64,000 bases of DNA from Tsukamurella conjunctivitidis (lineage in GTDB: Bacteria > Actinomycetota > Actinomycetes > Mycobacteriales > Mycobacteriaceae). Position 1 is the first letter of the stretch. Each line of letters starts with the position of its first letter. The DNA lies in the NCBI RefSeq assembly GCF_007858475.1, contig NZ_VIGX01000004.1, forward strand, positions 124,001 through 188,000. Direction: 5' to 3'. Positions 1-7,928 of the stretch are shown here, one piece after another. The position numbers were made by a program, and so were the translations under genes. Under the pieces are notes generated by a model. It had not been told where the DNA came from and did not search any database. It saw only the letters and a list, made by a program, of their open reading frames with translations.

Positions 1-63
1 GACGTCCGGTCCCTGACCGAGCGGGTGCACCAGCGCGGGCGCGGCCCGAAGCGTGGTGCATAG
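1..63 (+). CDS. Partial C-terminus of an unidentified protein
   Basis: Frame 1 is open from the window edge to a TAG at 61-63 and would encode a basic 20-residue tail ending RGRGPKRGA. Its start lies outside the window. I cannot identify the protein. It may be chance, because frame 3 is also open for a comparable stretch. Confidence 0.3.
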   Translation, partial: DVRSLTERVHQRGRGPKRGA

Positions 64-375
64 CCAGCGTAACACCGTTGGGCGGCAGCATAATTGGGCG
101 AGTCGTGAGCGAGGCGGCGCATCGGATGGGGGTTGCGTACGGGGCGTGCTATAAATGTTGCAGGGCCGCCTCAAGGCGGCGCGAAAACAACTACACACCG
201 TCGTAGAAGGCCACATTGTGACGAGGCTCAGCCTGCCAGCGCAACGGACCGAGGCGACGCGCTAAACCACTGAGACTGGCGTGCGTCGAACAGGAATCCA
301 GCAGATACCAATCTGCCTGGGGTGCTTGTTCGGCGCACTTTGCTGTTCACGTGCTCCTGGCTGCCAGGAGGAACC
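64..375. other. Non-coding stretch upstream of the mobile-element operon
   Basis: I see no convincing gene here. A short GC hairpin (GCCGCC, loop TCAA, GGCGGC) spans 165-180 and is followed by gcgaaaac, so it could end transcription entering from the left. An AT-rich TATAAAT lies at about 150-156 just before it. No tRNA or attachment core is recognisable. Confidence 0.4.
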
Positions 376-657
376 ATGTCTCGTCACTCATCGGCCACGG
401 TCGACCCCGCTGCCGTCACCGTCACCACTACGCACGTGGCCCCGCCGGTCACCGTGCAAGGGATCGACCCACTCGATATCCCCGACCTCGACGAACGTCA
501 AGCGTTCGCGTACCTGAACGCGATCAACCCGCACATCACGCGCCGCCGCGTCCGCGACTCGGTACTTCGCGGCGAACTGGTCGGCGTCCGGCACGGAAAC
601 AAGAACCTCTTCTCGCGTCGGGCGTGCCTCACGTGGATGACGGGAGGTGCGGCATGA
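376..657 (+). CDS. Small helix-turn-helix protein, excisionase-like
   Basis: This 93-residue protein starts at the ATG at 376 behind a strong ggagg at about 367-371; an in-frame GTG at 322 is less likely. After a Thr/Val/Pro-rich N-terminus, the C-terminal half (DERQAFAYLNAI ... RRRVRDSVLRGELVGVRHGNKN) has the spacing of the MerR-like HTH_17/excisionase fold, a helix-turn-helix followed by a short basic wing and a terminal helix. Excisionases of this type direct integrase or control element transcription. It overlaps the next gene by ATGA (654-657) and so is probably co-translated with it. Regulator versus Xis cannot be decided from sequence. Confidence 0.6.
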   Translation: MSRHSSATVDPAAVTVTTTHVAPPVTVQGIDPLDIPDLDERQAFAYLNAINPHITRRRVRDSVLRGELVGVRHGNKNLFSRRACLTWMTGGAA

Positions 658-1349
658 GTCTCGACAATCCCACGCCGCAAGAACTCCAGATCGCCGACCA
701 GCTTGAACAAGTGACGCGGGAGGTTCAGCAGTTCAGTAGTCCAGGCCTCCTCGGCAATGAATTCGTGAAGGCAAAGCTGGATGCAGTGATGGATGAGCAC
801 CGGCGTGCCGTGTCTCGGGGGCCGGAGTACTACGGCGACGGCGAGTACTGGTCAACAGAAGCGCCCGACGCTGGAACGCGAGTGCCGGGGTTGGACGAGC
901 CAGCTCCAACTTCGCCGGAGTTTGACACCGGGAACCCTGAGCATCTCCTCGGGCCGATCGTCATCCCGTCGTGGAGTCCCGGCGCGCCCATCGTCGTACG
1001 CAATGGCGGGAGGTTGAAGAACGTCCTCGTCGGTCCGGGGTTGATCAAGCACTCCGGCAACCGGATGTTGCACTGCACCTGGCACGACGGGCCGGGACGA
1101 CGCGGGCGGTACATGACGCGACCGATGCTGCTCACGCAGACTCGCGGGCAGTACGTCGTCGTGTGGTGGGTCTGTCCATCATGTAGTGAGCGACTGCAAG
1201 AGGCGTTCCCGAGAGAGATGCCGACCGCGGCACAGAGTTACAAGGAACTTCTTGGCGAGAGGTCGGGGTACGCGTATCCCAGTGGCGGTCGTCGCGGAAT
1301 CTGCCTATTCCCAGTCACTTCCTTTCGGACACCGGGATATCCCGCGTGA
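654..1349 (+). CDS. Hypothetical protein of the mobile element, zinc-ribbon-like C-terminus
   Basis: A 231-residue protein of unknown function starts at ATG 654, overlapping the previous stop. The N-terminal half is acidic and low in complexity. The C-terminal half holds a Cys/His pair (HCTWHDG) and, about 45 residues later, a CPSC motif (WWVCPSCSERL), which could form a treble-clef or zinc ribbon. Position between an HTH protein and a primase-helicase suggests a replication or regulatory accessory role, as is common in actinobacterial integrative elements. That role is inferred from context only. Confidence 0.6.
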   Translation: MSLDNPTPQELQIADQLEQVTREVQQFSSPGLLGNEFVKAKLDAVMDEHRRAVSRGPEYYGDGEYWSTEAPDAGTRVPGLDEPAPTSPEFDTGNPEHLLGPIVIPSWSPGAPIVVRNGGRLKNVLVGPGLIKHSGNRMLHCTWHDGPGRRGRYMTRPMLLTQTRGQYVVVWWVCPSCSERLQEAFPREMPTAAQSYKELLGERSGYAYPSGGRRGICLFPVTSFRTPGYPA

Positions 1350-1645
1350 TCCCCGAAGCGCTGGTGGGCGCGGCCCTGTGCGGTCTCTCCGGGTGGACGT
1401 TGGGGCAGCTTGCGGGCGCGGCGGTGGTAACCGTGCGGCGGGGTGTGCGGTGGGCCAGCTTCTCGCGCCTCGGACGTAGCAGCCCAGTTGGCGGTAGCGG
1501 GACACCGGCAGCCATCTCAACGCCTGGCGTCGGCCTGGAGGCCGCGTGCGTCTGCTCGAAACGAACAGACGGCCCCGAGAACGCTGTCCTCGAGGCCGTC
1601 CCGACCGATTTCCACACGGCGAGCAAGAGCTCTCGGGTCAGCTGA
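1346..1645 (+). CDS. Possible small protein with N-terminal hydrophobic segment
   Basis: The reading frame starts at a GTG that overlaps the previous stop (GTGA, 1346-1349) and gives 99 residues. Residues about 5-30 are hydrophobic and Gly/Ala-rich, fitting one membrane helix; the rest is Ser/Thr/Pro-rich. No homology is recognisable. The stop codon lies in the loop of a perfect inverted repeat at 1635-1653, and another hairpin at about 1552-1574 falls inside the frame. The gene may be real, or the stretch may be an intergenic regulatory region. Confidence 0.3.
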   Translation: MIPEALVGAALCGLSGWTLGQLAGAAVVTVRRGVRWASFSRLGRSSPVGGSGTPAAISTPGVGLEAACVCSKRTDGPENAVLEAVPTDFHTASKSSRVS

Positions 1646-1681
1646 GCTGACCCTCCAATATCCGTTGTAGGGCAACGGATA
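1635..1681. repeat. Two adjacent perfect hairpins before the replication gene
   Basis: GGGTCAGC-TGA-GCTGACCC (1635-1653) is followed five bases later by TATCCGTTG-TAGGG-CAACGGATA (1659-1681). Both stems are perfect. They end 20 nt before the GTG start at 1702. They could be a terminator plus operator, or structures controlling initiation of the replication protein. No T-run follows either hairpin. Confidence 0.6.
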
Positions 1682-1701
1682 CCACAACCCAAAGGCTGTA
1701 C

Positions 1702-4014
1702 GTGAAGCATACAAGCAACTCTGATCTGGACGGTATTGCGTTGCCGTCATACAGATGCGGCGACAACTCTGTCGGTCTCTACGAGGTTCTTCGAGCCCTC
1801 GGTCACGCCGATGAGGCGGTTGTCAGCATCTGCACCCAGGAGTCAGACGACAAGAAGAGCTTTCGTGGACGGACGATCCGCGTCGAGCACCTGGGACAAG
1901 GGTGGTCGCCGCCCGACGACGTCAACGTATGGTTCTCACCGAACCCGCTGACCATGGAACCGGGCGGCTCGCGCAAGGGTGGCGAGGCAGACGTATCGCG
2001 AGGTGTCGCGCTGTACGTGGACCTGGACGTGGTCACCCCCGACGTGAAGGACAAGGGACTCGCGTCGCTGGCGGAGTGCGAGCAGGTGATCGAGACGCTG
2101 ACCGCCTCCCTGGGATGTGCGCCCGCCGTGGTGATCGAGAGCGGGCACGGCCTTCAACCGATATGGCGCGTGCGTGACGCGCCGCTCATCACTGACGGAG
2201 CGGTGGCCTGGAAGACGATCAGCGCGCGGTGGGCGGCCCTGGTCCGCCAGACTGCCGTCACGGTGAATCCTGACGCGCACGTGGACTCGATCTTCAACAT
2301 CGACCGCGTGCTGCGGTGCCCCGGCTCGACCAACTGGAAACTCCCTGATGAGCCGGTGCCCGCGCGGTGCTCTGTGAACGCGGACGCCGGGTGGCTCGAC
2401 GTCACCGAACTTGCGGCCATCCTGCCGGAGGCACCAGTGGCGTCTCCGGTCCACGCGAAGGGCACCCATGCAAAGGGGCGGGCGGTACTCGACGGGTTCC
2501 GTAGTGGCGCGATGAGCGCGACGGTCGTCGGGAAGGTCCGCGAGGTTGAGGCCGCGATCGAGGACGGCGCAGACCGTCACTCGACCATGAACTCCGCGAC
2601 GCTCGGGTTGGTCCGGCTCGGCGCGAAGGGCGAACCCGGCGTGCGCACCGCGCTGATCACCGTGGAAGCGCTGTTCGAGGCGGTCGGTGACTCGGTCGGG
2701 CATGACCCCGACGAGTTCCAGCGGTCCTTGACCGGCGCGCTGCGGCTGATCGCCGGCGATCCTGACTACGTCGCGTTGGACTTCTACACGGGCGGCGCGT
2801 TCGAGGCGGGCGGAATCTGGGGGCCGGGGTCGGGATGGATCACCAACGAGGACGGCACCAGGTCGCGCCGGGCGCTGCCCCCGAACTCTGCCAGCTCGAT
2901 TCCGGATGCCGGGCGACGATTCACCGAGTCGCTCGCCGATGTGAGCCCGAAAAAGGTCGACTGGCTGTGGTGGCCGTGGATTCCGCGCGGCAAGCTGACG
3001 ATGTTCGAGGGGGAGCCGGACGTCGGCAAATCCACGATGACCCTCACGTGGGCGGCGCTGGTCACCCGCGGTGGTCCGTGGCCGACCACGATGGTCGGTG
3101 AGATCGAAACCCGCAACGAGAAGGGGCTGAACGAACCGGCGTCGGTGGTGTTGGTCGGCGTGGAAGACGACTTGGCCGACACCGTCGTGCCTCGCTTGCT
3201 CGCGGCCGGAGCCGACATGCAGCGCGTGGCTACGTTGGCGCGACCTCGCGACGACAAGGGGCGGCCAGTGCCGTTCTTGATCCCGGACGACGTAGACCGG
3301 TTGAAGAGTGCGATCGAAGAGGTCGATGCCGCGCTGGTCATCGTCGACCCGATCACAGCCTTCATGTCCGATGCCGTAAGACCCGGTAGCGACACGGCGA
3401 ATCGCAAGGCACTGATGGAGATTGCCGATGTGGCCGAGCAGACCGGCACAGCCGTGGTGCTGGTGCGGCACCTCAACAAGGCCACCGGCATGAGCGCTAA
3501 GCATCGTGGTGGCGGGTCCATCGCATTCACGGCGTTGGCGCGCTCGTCGCTGTTGGCGGCCAAGCTCCCGCCCAGCGACGAACGACAGAACACGGATGCC
3601 ACTCACGGGCTGGCGTCGATCAAGGGGAACCTGTCGCGGACGCCCTCGGCTCTTGGGTATCGCCTGACGTCCAGCCGTCTCGACCCCGACTCGCCCGTTG
3701 TGGCGTGGGCCGGGGTGCTCGATGAGGACGCCGATCAGCTTGTCGGTGCCGACGGTGCCAAGCCAGACGCGCGTAAGGCGGCTCCGTCCCGCGACGAGGC
3801 CGCACGAATGTTGAAGGAGCTGCTCGCGGGTGGCCCGATGGATGCGAAGGAGGTTCGCCGGATGGTCAGTGCCGAGACCGGATGTAGCGAGAAGACAGTG
3901 GCGAACGCCGCAAGCAAGCTGCTGATCGTCAAGACCCCGATCCGCGGCGAAGGCGGCAAGGTCGACCGATGGACGTGGGGACTGCCGTCGAACACATTCA
4001 GGGTGCGGGGGTAG
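1702..4014 (+). CDS. Primase-helicase replication protein (RepB-like primase + RepA-type AAA ATPase)
   Basis: This 770-residue protein starts at GTG 1702. The N-terminal third has primase/polymerase-like signatures: an acidic VDLDV, SGHGLQPIW and an R-x-PGSTNWK loop. The middle is a RecA/RepA-type (AAA_25) ATPase with Walker A GEPDVGKST at about residues 437-445, a Walker B-like LVIVDP and the downstream VRHLNK motif typical of RepA helicases. The C-terminus (about residues 690-770) resembles a winged helix (DEAARMLKELL ... GCSEKTVANAASKL). Such fusions initiate replication of plasmids, satellite phages and excised integrative elements. It is followed directly by a repeat cluster that may be its origin. 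The architecture is convincing; the exact family name is not. Confidence 0.85.
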   Translation: MKHTSNSDLDGIALPSYRCGDNSVGLYEVLRALGHADEAVVSICTQESDDKKSFRGRTIRVEHLGQGWSPPDDVNVWFSPNPLTMEPGGSRKGGEADVSRGVALYVDLDVVTPDVKDKGLASLAECEQVIETLTASLGCAPAVVIESGHGLQPIWRVRDAPLITDGAVAWKTISARWAALVRQTAVTVNPDAHVDSIFNIDRVLRCPGSTNWKLPDEPVPARCSVNADAGWLDVTELAAILPEAPVASPVHAKGTHAKGRAVLDGFRSGAMSATVVGKVREVEAAIEDGADRHSTMNSATLGLVRLGAKGEPGVRTALITVEALFEAVGDSVGHDPDEFQRSLTGALRLIAGDPDYVALDFYTGGAFEAGGIWGPGSGWITNEDGTRSRRALPPNSASSIPDAGRRFTESLADVSPKKVDWLWWPWIPRGKLTMFEGEPDVGKSTMTLTWAALVTRGGPWPTTMVGEIETRNEKGLNEPASVVLVGVEDDLADTVVPRLLAAGADMQRVATLARPRDDKGRPVPFLIPDDVDRLKSAIEEVDAALVIVDPITAFMSDAVRPGSDTANRKALMEIADVAEQTGTAVVLVRHLNKATGMSAKHRGGGSIAFTALARSSLLAAKLPPSDERQNTDATHGLASIKGNLSRTPSALGYRLTSSRLDPDSPVVAWAGVLDEDADQLVGADGAKPDARKAAPSRDEAARMLKELLAGGPMDAKEVRRMVSAETGCSEKTVANAASKLLIVKTPIRGEGGKVDRWTWGLPSNTFRVRG

Positions 4015-4159
4015 CCACATGCCCCGCGTTTGTACCTATGGCAACCGGTGGCATCTGGGGGCATCTGGGCATGTGGCTACCTGGCACCAGAAGCCCCCAG
4101 ATACCCCTATAACCCCCCAGAAGCAAAGGTGGGTATTTTCCCGCGCGCAATAGGGGTAT
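4010..4159. repeat. Cluster of inverted and direct repeats, candidate replication origin
   Basis: A 15-bp perfect inverted repeat (GGTAGCCACATGCCC at 4010-4024, complement at 4067-4081) overlaps the stop codon of the primase-helicase gene. Inside it lie two tandem copies of GGCATCTGGG (4050-4059, 4060-4069). Then come two copies of CCAGAAGC (4087-4094, 4117-4124) and a 10-bp perfect inverted repeat ATACCCCTAT/ATAGGGGTAT (4101-4110, 4150-4159). Iteron-like repeats beside a replication gene suggest an origin; a large bidirectional terminator is the alternative. Confidence 0.55.
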
Positions 4160-4223
4160 GTGGGGTTTTCGGATCGTGGCATTGAAGGCATAGCAACAGA
4201 TTCCAATACGAAAGGACACGAAG

Positions 4224-4979
4224 ATGAGTCAGCACATCGACGGCATGGAAGGCCGATGGGTGCCCGACCCCGATGATCCCGAGTTCGAAGTCTGGGAGAC
4301 GTTCGACCGCGCGCCGGTCGAAGAAAAAACGGATGCCGAAGAAGACCCATCGAAGAAGGTGGTGGTCTGGAGCGACGGACGCGGCCCGCGTAGGCCGTGC
4401 CAGGCGCGCCGCTCAAACGGGGAACCCTGCCAGCGCGCAGCGGTTCATGGTGCGAACGTGTGCGGTACCCACGGAGGCCGCGCGCCGCAGGTGAAGCGCA
4501 AGGCTCGCATCCGCTTGGAGATGGCAGCGGACAAACTCGCTAAGGAACTGATCAATGTCGCCCTGGACGATCCCGATATCCCACCCGCCGTGAAGCTCGC
4601 CGCGTTGCGTGACGCGCTGTCGCGGGCGGGGATTAGCGAGAAGAGCGCCGTGGAGGTCTCCGTAGACGCCAAGCCCTTCGAAGAGGTCTTGGGAGCGATC
4701 ATGTCGGGCGGTAGCCGCGCAGCCTCCCGCGCAGAGCGTGGCGTAGCCGACGACCAGGACGCCGACACCGCGTGGATCGCGGAAGAGCTCGCAGCATCCA
4801 ACGTGATCGACGCCGAGGTCGTGGACCCCGCACCACGTCCGCGGCCCAACGAGGAGCCGGCGATCACCGACACCGCACCCGACACGGGACTGATGGACAT
4901 GGAGACCGCCCTCGCGCAGCTCCGCGCCACCACGCCGCCGCCCGCGCCCACCGCCAAGCGCCGGGGCCGCACCCGGTAG
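4224..4979 (+). CDS. Zinc-motif protein of mobile elements, function unknown
   Basis: A 251-residue acidic protein starts at ATG 4224 after a gaaagga ribosome site. The recognisable part is a Cys/His cluster, C-x9-C-x10-C-x2-H (starting CQARRSNGEPC and ending CGTHGG), at about residues 58-85. It is followed by a basic helical stretch (QVKRKARIRLEMAADKLAKEL) and an alpha-helical region. Proteins with this HGG zinc motif occur in actinophages and integrative elements, some near terminase genes, but no terminase is visible here. The C-terminus is Pro/Thr/Arg-rich. Function is not assigned. Confidence 0.7.
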   Translation: MSQHIDGMEGRWVPDPDDPEFEVWETFDRAPVEEKTDAEEDPSKKVVVWSDGRGPRRPCQARRSNGEPCQRAAVHGANVCGTHGGRAPQVKRKARIRLEMAADKLAKELINVALDDPDIPPAVKLAALRDALSRAGISEKSAVEVSVDAKPFEEVLGAIMSGGSRAASRAERGVADDQDADTAWIAEELAASNVIDAEVVDPAPRPRPNEEPAITDTAPDTGLMDMETALAQLRATTPPPAPTAKRRGRTR

Positions 4980-5034
4980 CGGCAAGGGCGTGGCACCGCT
5001 ATCGCTGGCCCCTGACGCTCGCCACATCGGAGCC

Positions 5035-5072
5035 GCGGGGCCTACCGGGCACACGGGCTAGGTAGGCCCCGC
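5035..5072 (+). terminator. Perfect 12-bp hairpin, likely transcription terminator
   Basis: GCGGGGCCTACC (5035-5046) pairs perfectly with GGTAGGCCCCGC (5061-5072) around a 14-nt loop, 55 bases after the stop of the preceding gene. There is no U-run, as is common for actinobacterial terminators. Confidence 0.6.
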
Positions 5073-5178
5073 GTCAGCGGCACAACGACACACAGCAGCG
5101 TCACGAAACCTTCGACAGGGCAGAAGGATTGACGCCAGAAGTACGCCATCATCGAACAGGTGTACGAGGTATGGTTGG

Positions 5179-5207
5179 GGCGTAAGGCGTAGCGGTTGCA
5201 TTACGCC
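5179..5207. promoter_or_regulatory. Inverted repeat upstream of the recombinase gene
   Basis: GGCGTAA (5179-5185) and TTACGCC (5201-5207) flank a 15-nt spacer, 21 bases before the recombinase start. It may be an operator or part of a res-like site bound by the recombinase. The region 4980-5228 holds no other gene. Confidence 0.4.
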
Positions 5208-5228
5208 TCAGACAGCAAGGGAGACAGC

Positions 5229-5876
5229 GTGACTCACATGATCGGGTACCTGAGGGTGTCCACCGACGAGCAGGCCCGGAGCGGCCTCGGCCTGGAGGCG
5301 CAGGAGGCAGCTCTCCGCGCCGAAGCTGACCGTCGAGGCTGGGAGCTGACCATCCTTCGCGACGAAGGACTGAGCGGCAAGCAAGTGAACCCGGCCCTGC
5401 GAGAAGCGCTCGGGCAGTTGGCCGCTGGACTCGCGGACGGCCTGGTCGTCGCGAAGATGGACCGCATCAGCCGCTCGCTACTGCACGCCGTGGAGATCCT
5501 CGACACCGCGAAGGTGCAGGGATGGGCGCTGGTCGTGTTGGACCTCGGCGTGGACCTGACCACGCCTGCAGGTCGCGCCCTGGCCGGGACGATGGCGGTG
5601 TTCGCAGAGTTCGAGCGCGAACTGATCCGCGAGCGGACCCGTGCAGCCGCCGCAGCGGCGAAGGCGCGCGGCGTGAAGCTGGGCCGTCCGAGCATGGTCC
5701 CGCAGGGGGTGGCTCGCCGCATCGTCGCCGCACGCGCAGAGGGCCAGAGCTACGGGAAGATCGCCGCCGCGCTCACAGCCGACGGCATCCTGAGCCCTGC
5801 GGGCCGCACTACCTGGCAGGCGTCCACCGTCCGGCGCATCTGCAACTCCATCGAGCAGGCCAAGGAGGCCGCGTAA
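5229..5876 (+). CDS. Small serine recombinase (resolvase/invertase family)
   Basis: This 215-residue protein starts at GTG 5229 behind aaggga; an ATG at 5238 is also possible and a TTG at 5196 is unlikely. It opens with IGYLRVSTDEQ, whose Ser11 is the expected nucleophile. It continues with the resolvase core (VAKMDRISRSLLHAVEILD, TPAGRALAGTMAVFAEFERELIRERT) and ends with an HTH_7-type DNA-binding domain (YGKIAAAL ... WQASTVRRIC). The length is that of small resolvases/invertases, not large serine integrases. Two bases separate its TAA from the ATG of the tyrosine integrase, so the two are surely co-transcribed. It may resolve multimers or invert a segment of the element; the target site is not identified. 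Confidence 0.92.
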   Translation: MTHMIGYLRVSTDEQARSGLGLEAQEAALRAEADRRGWELTILRDEGLSGKQVNPALREALGQLAAGLADGLVVAKMDRISRSLLHAVEILDTAKVQGWALVVLDLGVDLTTPAGRALAGTMAVFAEFERELIRERTRAAAAAAKARGVKLGRPSMVPQGVARRIVAARAEGQSYGKIAAALTADGILSPAGRTTWQASTVRRICNSIEQAKEAA

Positions 5877-5878
5877 TC

Positions 5879-7255
5879 ATGGGAGCCAACCGATACGCGA
5901 TCCGCGAGCAGACCCCGGGCCGGTTCCAGGCGCGGTGGTACGACGACGCAGGCAAGCGGCGCAGCAAGACATTCCGTACCAAGACCGCCGCCAAGAAGTT
6001 CCTCGACGGGATGAAGGCTGACGTCAACCGGGGCGACTACATCGACCCCAACGAGGCGCAGCGCACCTTCCGCGAGGTGGCCGAGTTGTGGTTCCAGAGC
6101 CGGAACCTGCGGCCCAAGACCGCCAAGAGCTACCGGACGATTCTCGACCAGCGGATCTACCCCACGTTCGCGGATCGGCCCGTTGGTGGCATCACCACGT
6201 TGGATATCGTTGCGTGGATCACCGAGCTCAGCACGAACGGGAAGCGCGTCGGTCACAACAACAAAGGCGCGCCCGACATGACGAACCCGAACACGGTGCG
6301 CGACCTCCGCAGGCGCGAACGCGAGCGCGAGCGGATCGCCGCCGAGCGGAAGGCCAAGGGGCTACCGGAGCCGACCGGCGCACCTCTCGCGGCGGGCACG
6401 GTGCGGAACGCGGTGCGAGTGATGAACCAGGTAATGGACGCCGCCGTGCGAGCGCGGTACCTGCGCGGCAATCCGTGCAATGGTCTTACCCGCGACGACC
6501 TGCCCCGACCCCATACCGAGCCGAAGAACTTCCTGAACGCGGCGCAGGTGGAGGACCTGGCGCAGGCCATGCGCGCGGTTGTGCTGGATTCGTCCGGCGA
6601 TGACGACACCGACCGCGCCGACGCCCTGGCGCTGCTGATCCGCTTCGCGGCGCAGACGGGACTGCGAGCGGGGGAGGTGTGCGCGCTCCGCTGGGAGAAC
6701 GTGGACCTGCTCCGTGGACGGGCGACGGTGAGCGAGTCCATCAGCACGGTTGATGCGCACACTTGGCACGTGGTGCCGCCCAAGAACAGCCGTACTCGCG
6801 TGGTGCCCCTACGGGCCGGGCTGATGAAGGCTCTTCAGGCGTACGCGCAGCAACAGGGCAAGAGGGGCGCGTTCGGTCCGGACTGCTTCGTGTGGCCGTC
6901 GCCCATGGTGACCGACGAGCACCCGTACGGCCTGCGGCCGATGCACTGGGGCCGCGACTTCTACCTGGCGTACTGGAAAAAGGCCGTCGCCCTCGCGGGT
7001 CTGCCGTCTGCGCTACGCGCTCATGACCTGAGACACACGACCGCCGCGCTGCTCATCGCCGCCAACGTCCCGGCCAAGGCGATCCAGGAACACCTGGGGC
7101 ACAGTTCGTTCTCCATCACGATGGACATCTACGGGCACCTCTATGAGGACAACACGGACAAGGTCACCAGCGCCCTGGACGCGGCATTTGGTGCACAGCT
7201 TCCCGCCGATAGCTCAAGCAATATCCGGCAGATCACCGCGCGACAACACCACTAA
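5879..7255 (+). CDS. int: Tyrosine site-specific integrase
   Basis: A 458-residue phage-type integrase starts at ATG 5879. The N-terminus has an arm-type binding domain (RYAIREQTPGRFQARWYDDAGKRRSKTF) and a SAM-like core-binding domain. The catalytic domain shows Arg263 (TGLRAGEVCALRW), His382/Arg385 (HDLRHT), His408 (HLGHSS) and the nucleophile Tyr418 (MDIYGHLYE), so it looks intact. It would integrate and excise the element by strand exchange at att sites. Its 3' end overlaps the convergent HEPN gene by 23 bases. An unusual Arg/Glu-rich insertion (RRRERERERIAAERKAKG) lies at about residues 142-160 in the linker. Confidence 0.95.
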   Translation: MGANRYAIREQTPGRFQARWYDDAGKRRSKTFRTKTAAKKFLDGMKADVNRGDYIDPNEAQRTFREVAELWFQSRNLRPKTAKSYRTILDQRIYPTFADRPVGGITTLDIVAWITELSTNGKRVGHNNKGAPDMTNPNTVRDLRRRERERERIAAERKAKGLPEPTGAPLAAGTVRNAVRVMNQVMDAAVRARYLRGNPCNGLTRDDLPRPHTEPKNFLNAAQVEDLAQAMRAVVLDSSGDDDTDRADALALLIRFAAQTGLRAGEVCALRWENVDLLRGRATVSESISTVDAHTWHVVPPKNSRTRVVPLRAGLMKALQAYAQQQGKRGAFGPDCFVWPSPMVTDEHPYGLRPMHWGRDFYLAYWKKAVALAGLPSALRAHDLRHTTAALLIAANVPAKAIQEHLGHSSFSITMDIYGHLYEDNTDKVTSALDAAFGAQLPADSSSNIRQITARQHH

Positions 7256-7928
7256 TGGAATAGCCCCTGCACCGAATCTGGCCAATCGCAGTATCGCGCA
7301 TCTCTTCCATCATTTCGATCACCATTTGATGGAGGGTCAGTGTCTCGGAGGCACTGGGAAAGCTAGCTCTACCGTGGGCGACTTCGTTTCGGCTGTCGCA
7401 GAGTTGCCTATCTATCATATTTCGTTTAAGAGCGAGATCCTGGAGTGGAAGGTTCAGAGTTGTCATTATTGACTCAAGTACAACGTACCGAAGATTCGAC
7501 TTCGTATCAACCACTTTGTCGCGATTGACTCGTAGCCTTTGAGTCGATCCGCCGCGCGCGAGTTCGGCCAGCTCTAGATTCGCTTGTTTATCGCCAGACT
7601 CTATCCTTCTCAGCAGGTGCTGTGTGTGTGCCACTACGAGCCCGTCTGCACTGTCTGCAAGGAGCGGTTTTCTTTTGAGGACAAGCCGAATGTACTCTTC
7701 AAATAGCGTTTTGCAGTACCCCTCCCAGTGCGCGTACAACATTGTTGTCATACTCCGCGTCAAAGCGCGCGCTAGCGGGCTGCTGGCGTTAGCGCGGGCA
7801 GCTGAATCTAGCGCCTTCGCTAGGGCGTGCAGTTCGATCCGTCGCCAGGAGAGATCGCCATCTATCTTATTTTCGAAATCTTCGTCGGTCGCAGTAGCCA
7901 CTCTACTCACCGAAGAATTTCGGGCCAT
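7233..7928 (-). CDS. HEPN-domain protein (MAE_28990/MAE_18760-like), putative RNase toxin
   Basis: A 231-residue, mostly alpha-helical protein is read from ATG 7928 (a TTG at 7937 is possible). Near the C-terminus, CDSRNEVAHGR contains R180-N-x3-H185, the R-x4-H motif with a polar residue after Arg that forms the active site of HEPN RNases. The first helix pair (YAHWEGYCKTLFEEYIRLVL) matches the MAE_28990/MAE_18760 HEPN-like group as I know it. It overlaps the upstream DUF262 gene by 26 bases, so the two are co-translated. Base composition is far lower in G+C than the flanks, indicating recent acquisition. Expected role: a conflict RNase acting with the DUF262 protein, probably anti-phage. 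This is inferred and not shown. Confidence 0.75.
   Translation of the reverse strand: MARNSSVSRVATATDEDFENKIDGDLSWRRIELHALAKALDSAARANASSPLARALTRSMTTMLYAHWEGYCKTLFEEYIRLVLKRKPLLADSADGLVVAHTQHLLRRIESGDKQANLELAELARGGSTQRLRVNRDKVVDTKSNLRYVVLESIMTTLNLPLQDLALKRNMIDRQLCDSRNEVAHGRASFPSASETLTLHQMVIEMMEEMRDTAIGQIRCRGYSISGVVAR

Noticed and set aside
1936-4020. A 694-codon minus-strand frame opposite the primase-helicase gene
   Set aside because: Arg/His/Gln-rich shadow translation without motifs; the plus strand has Walker motifs and a coherent domain order.
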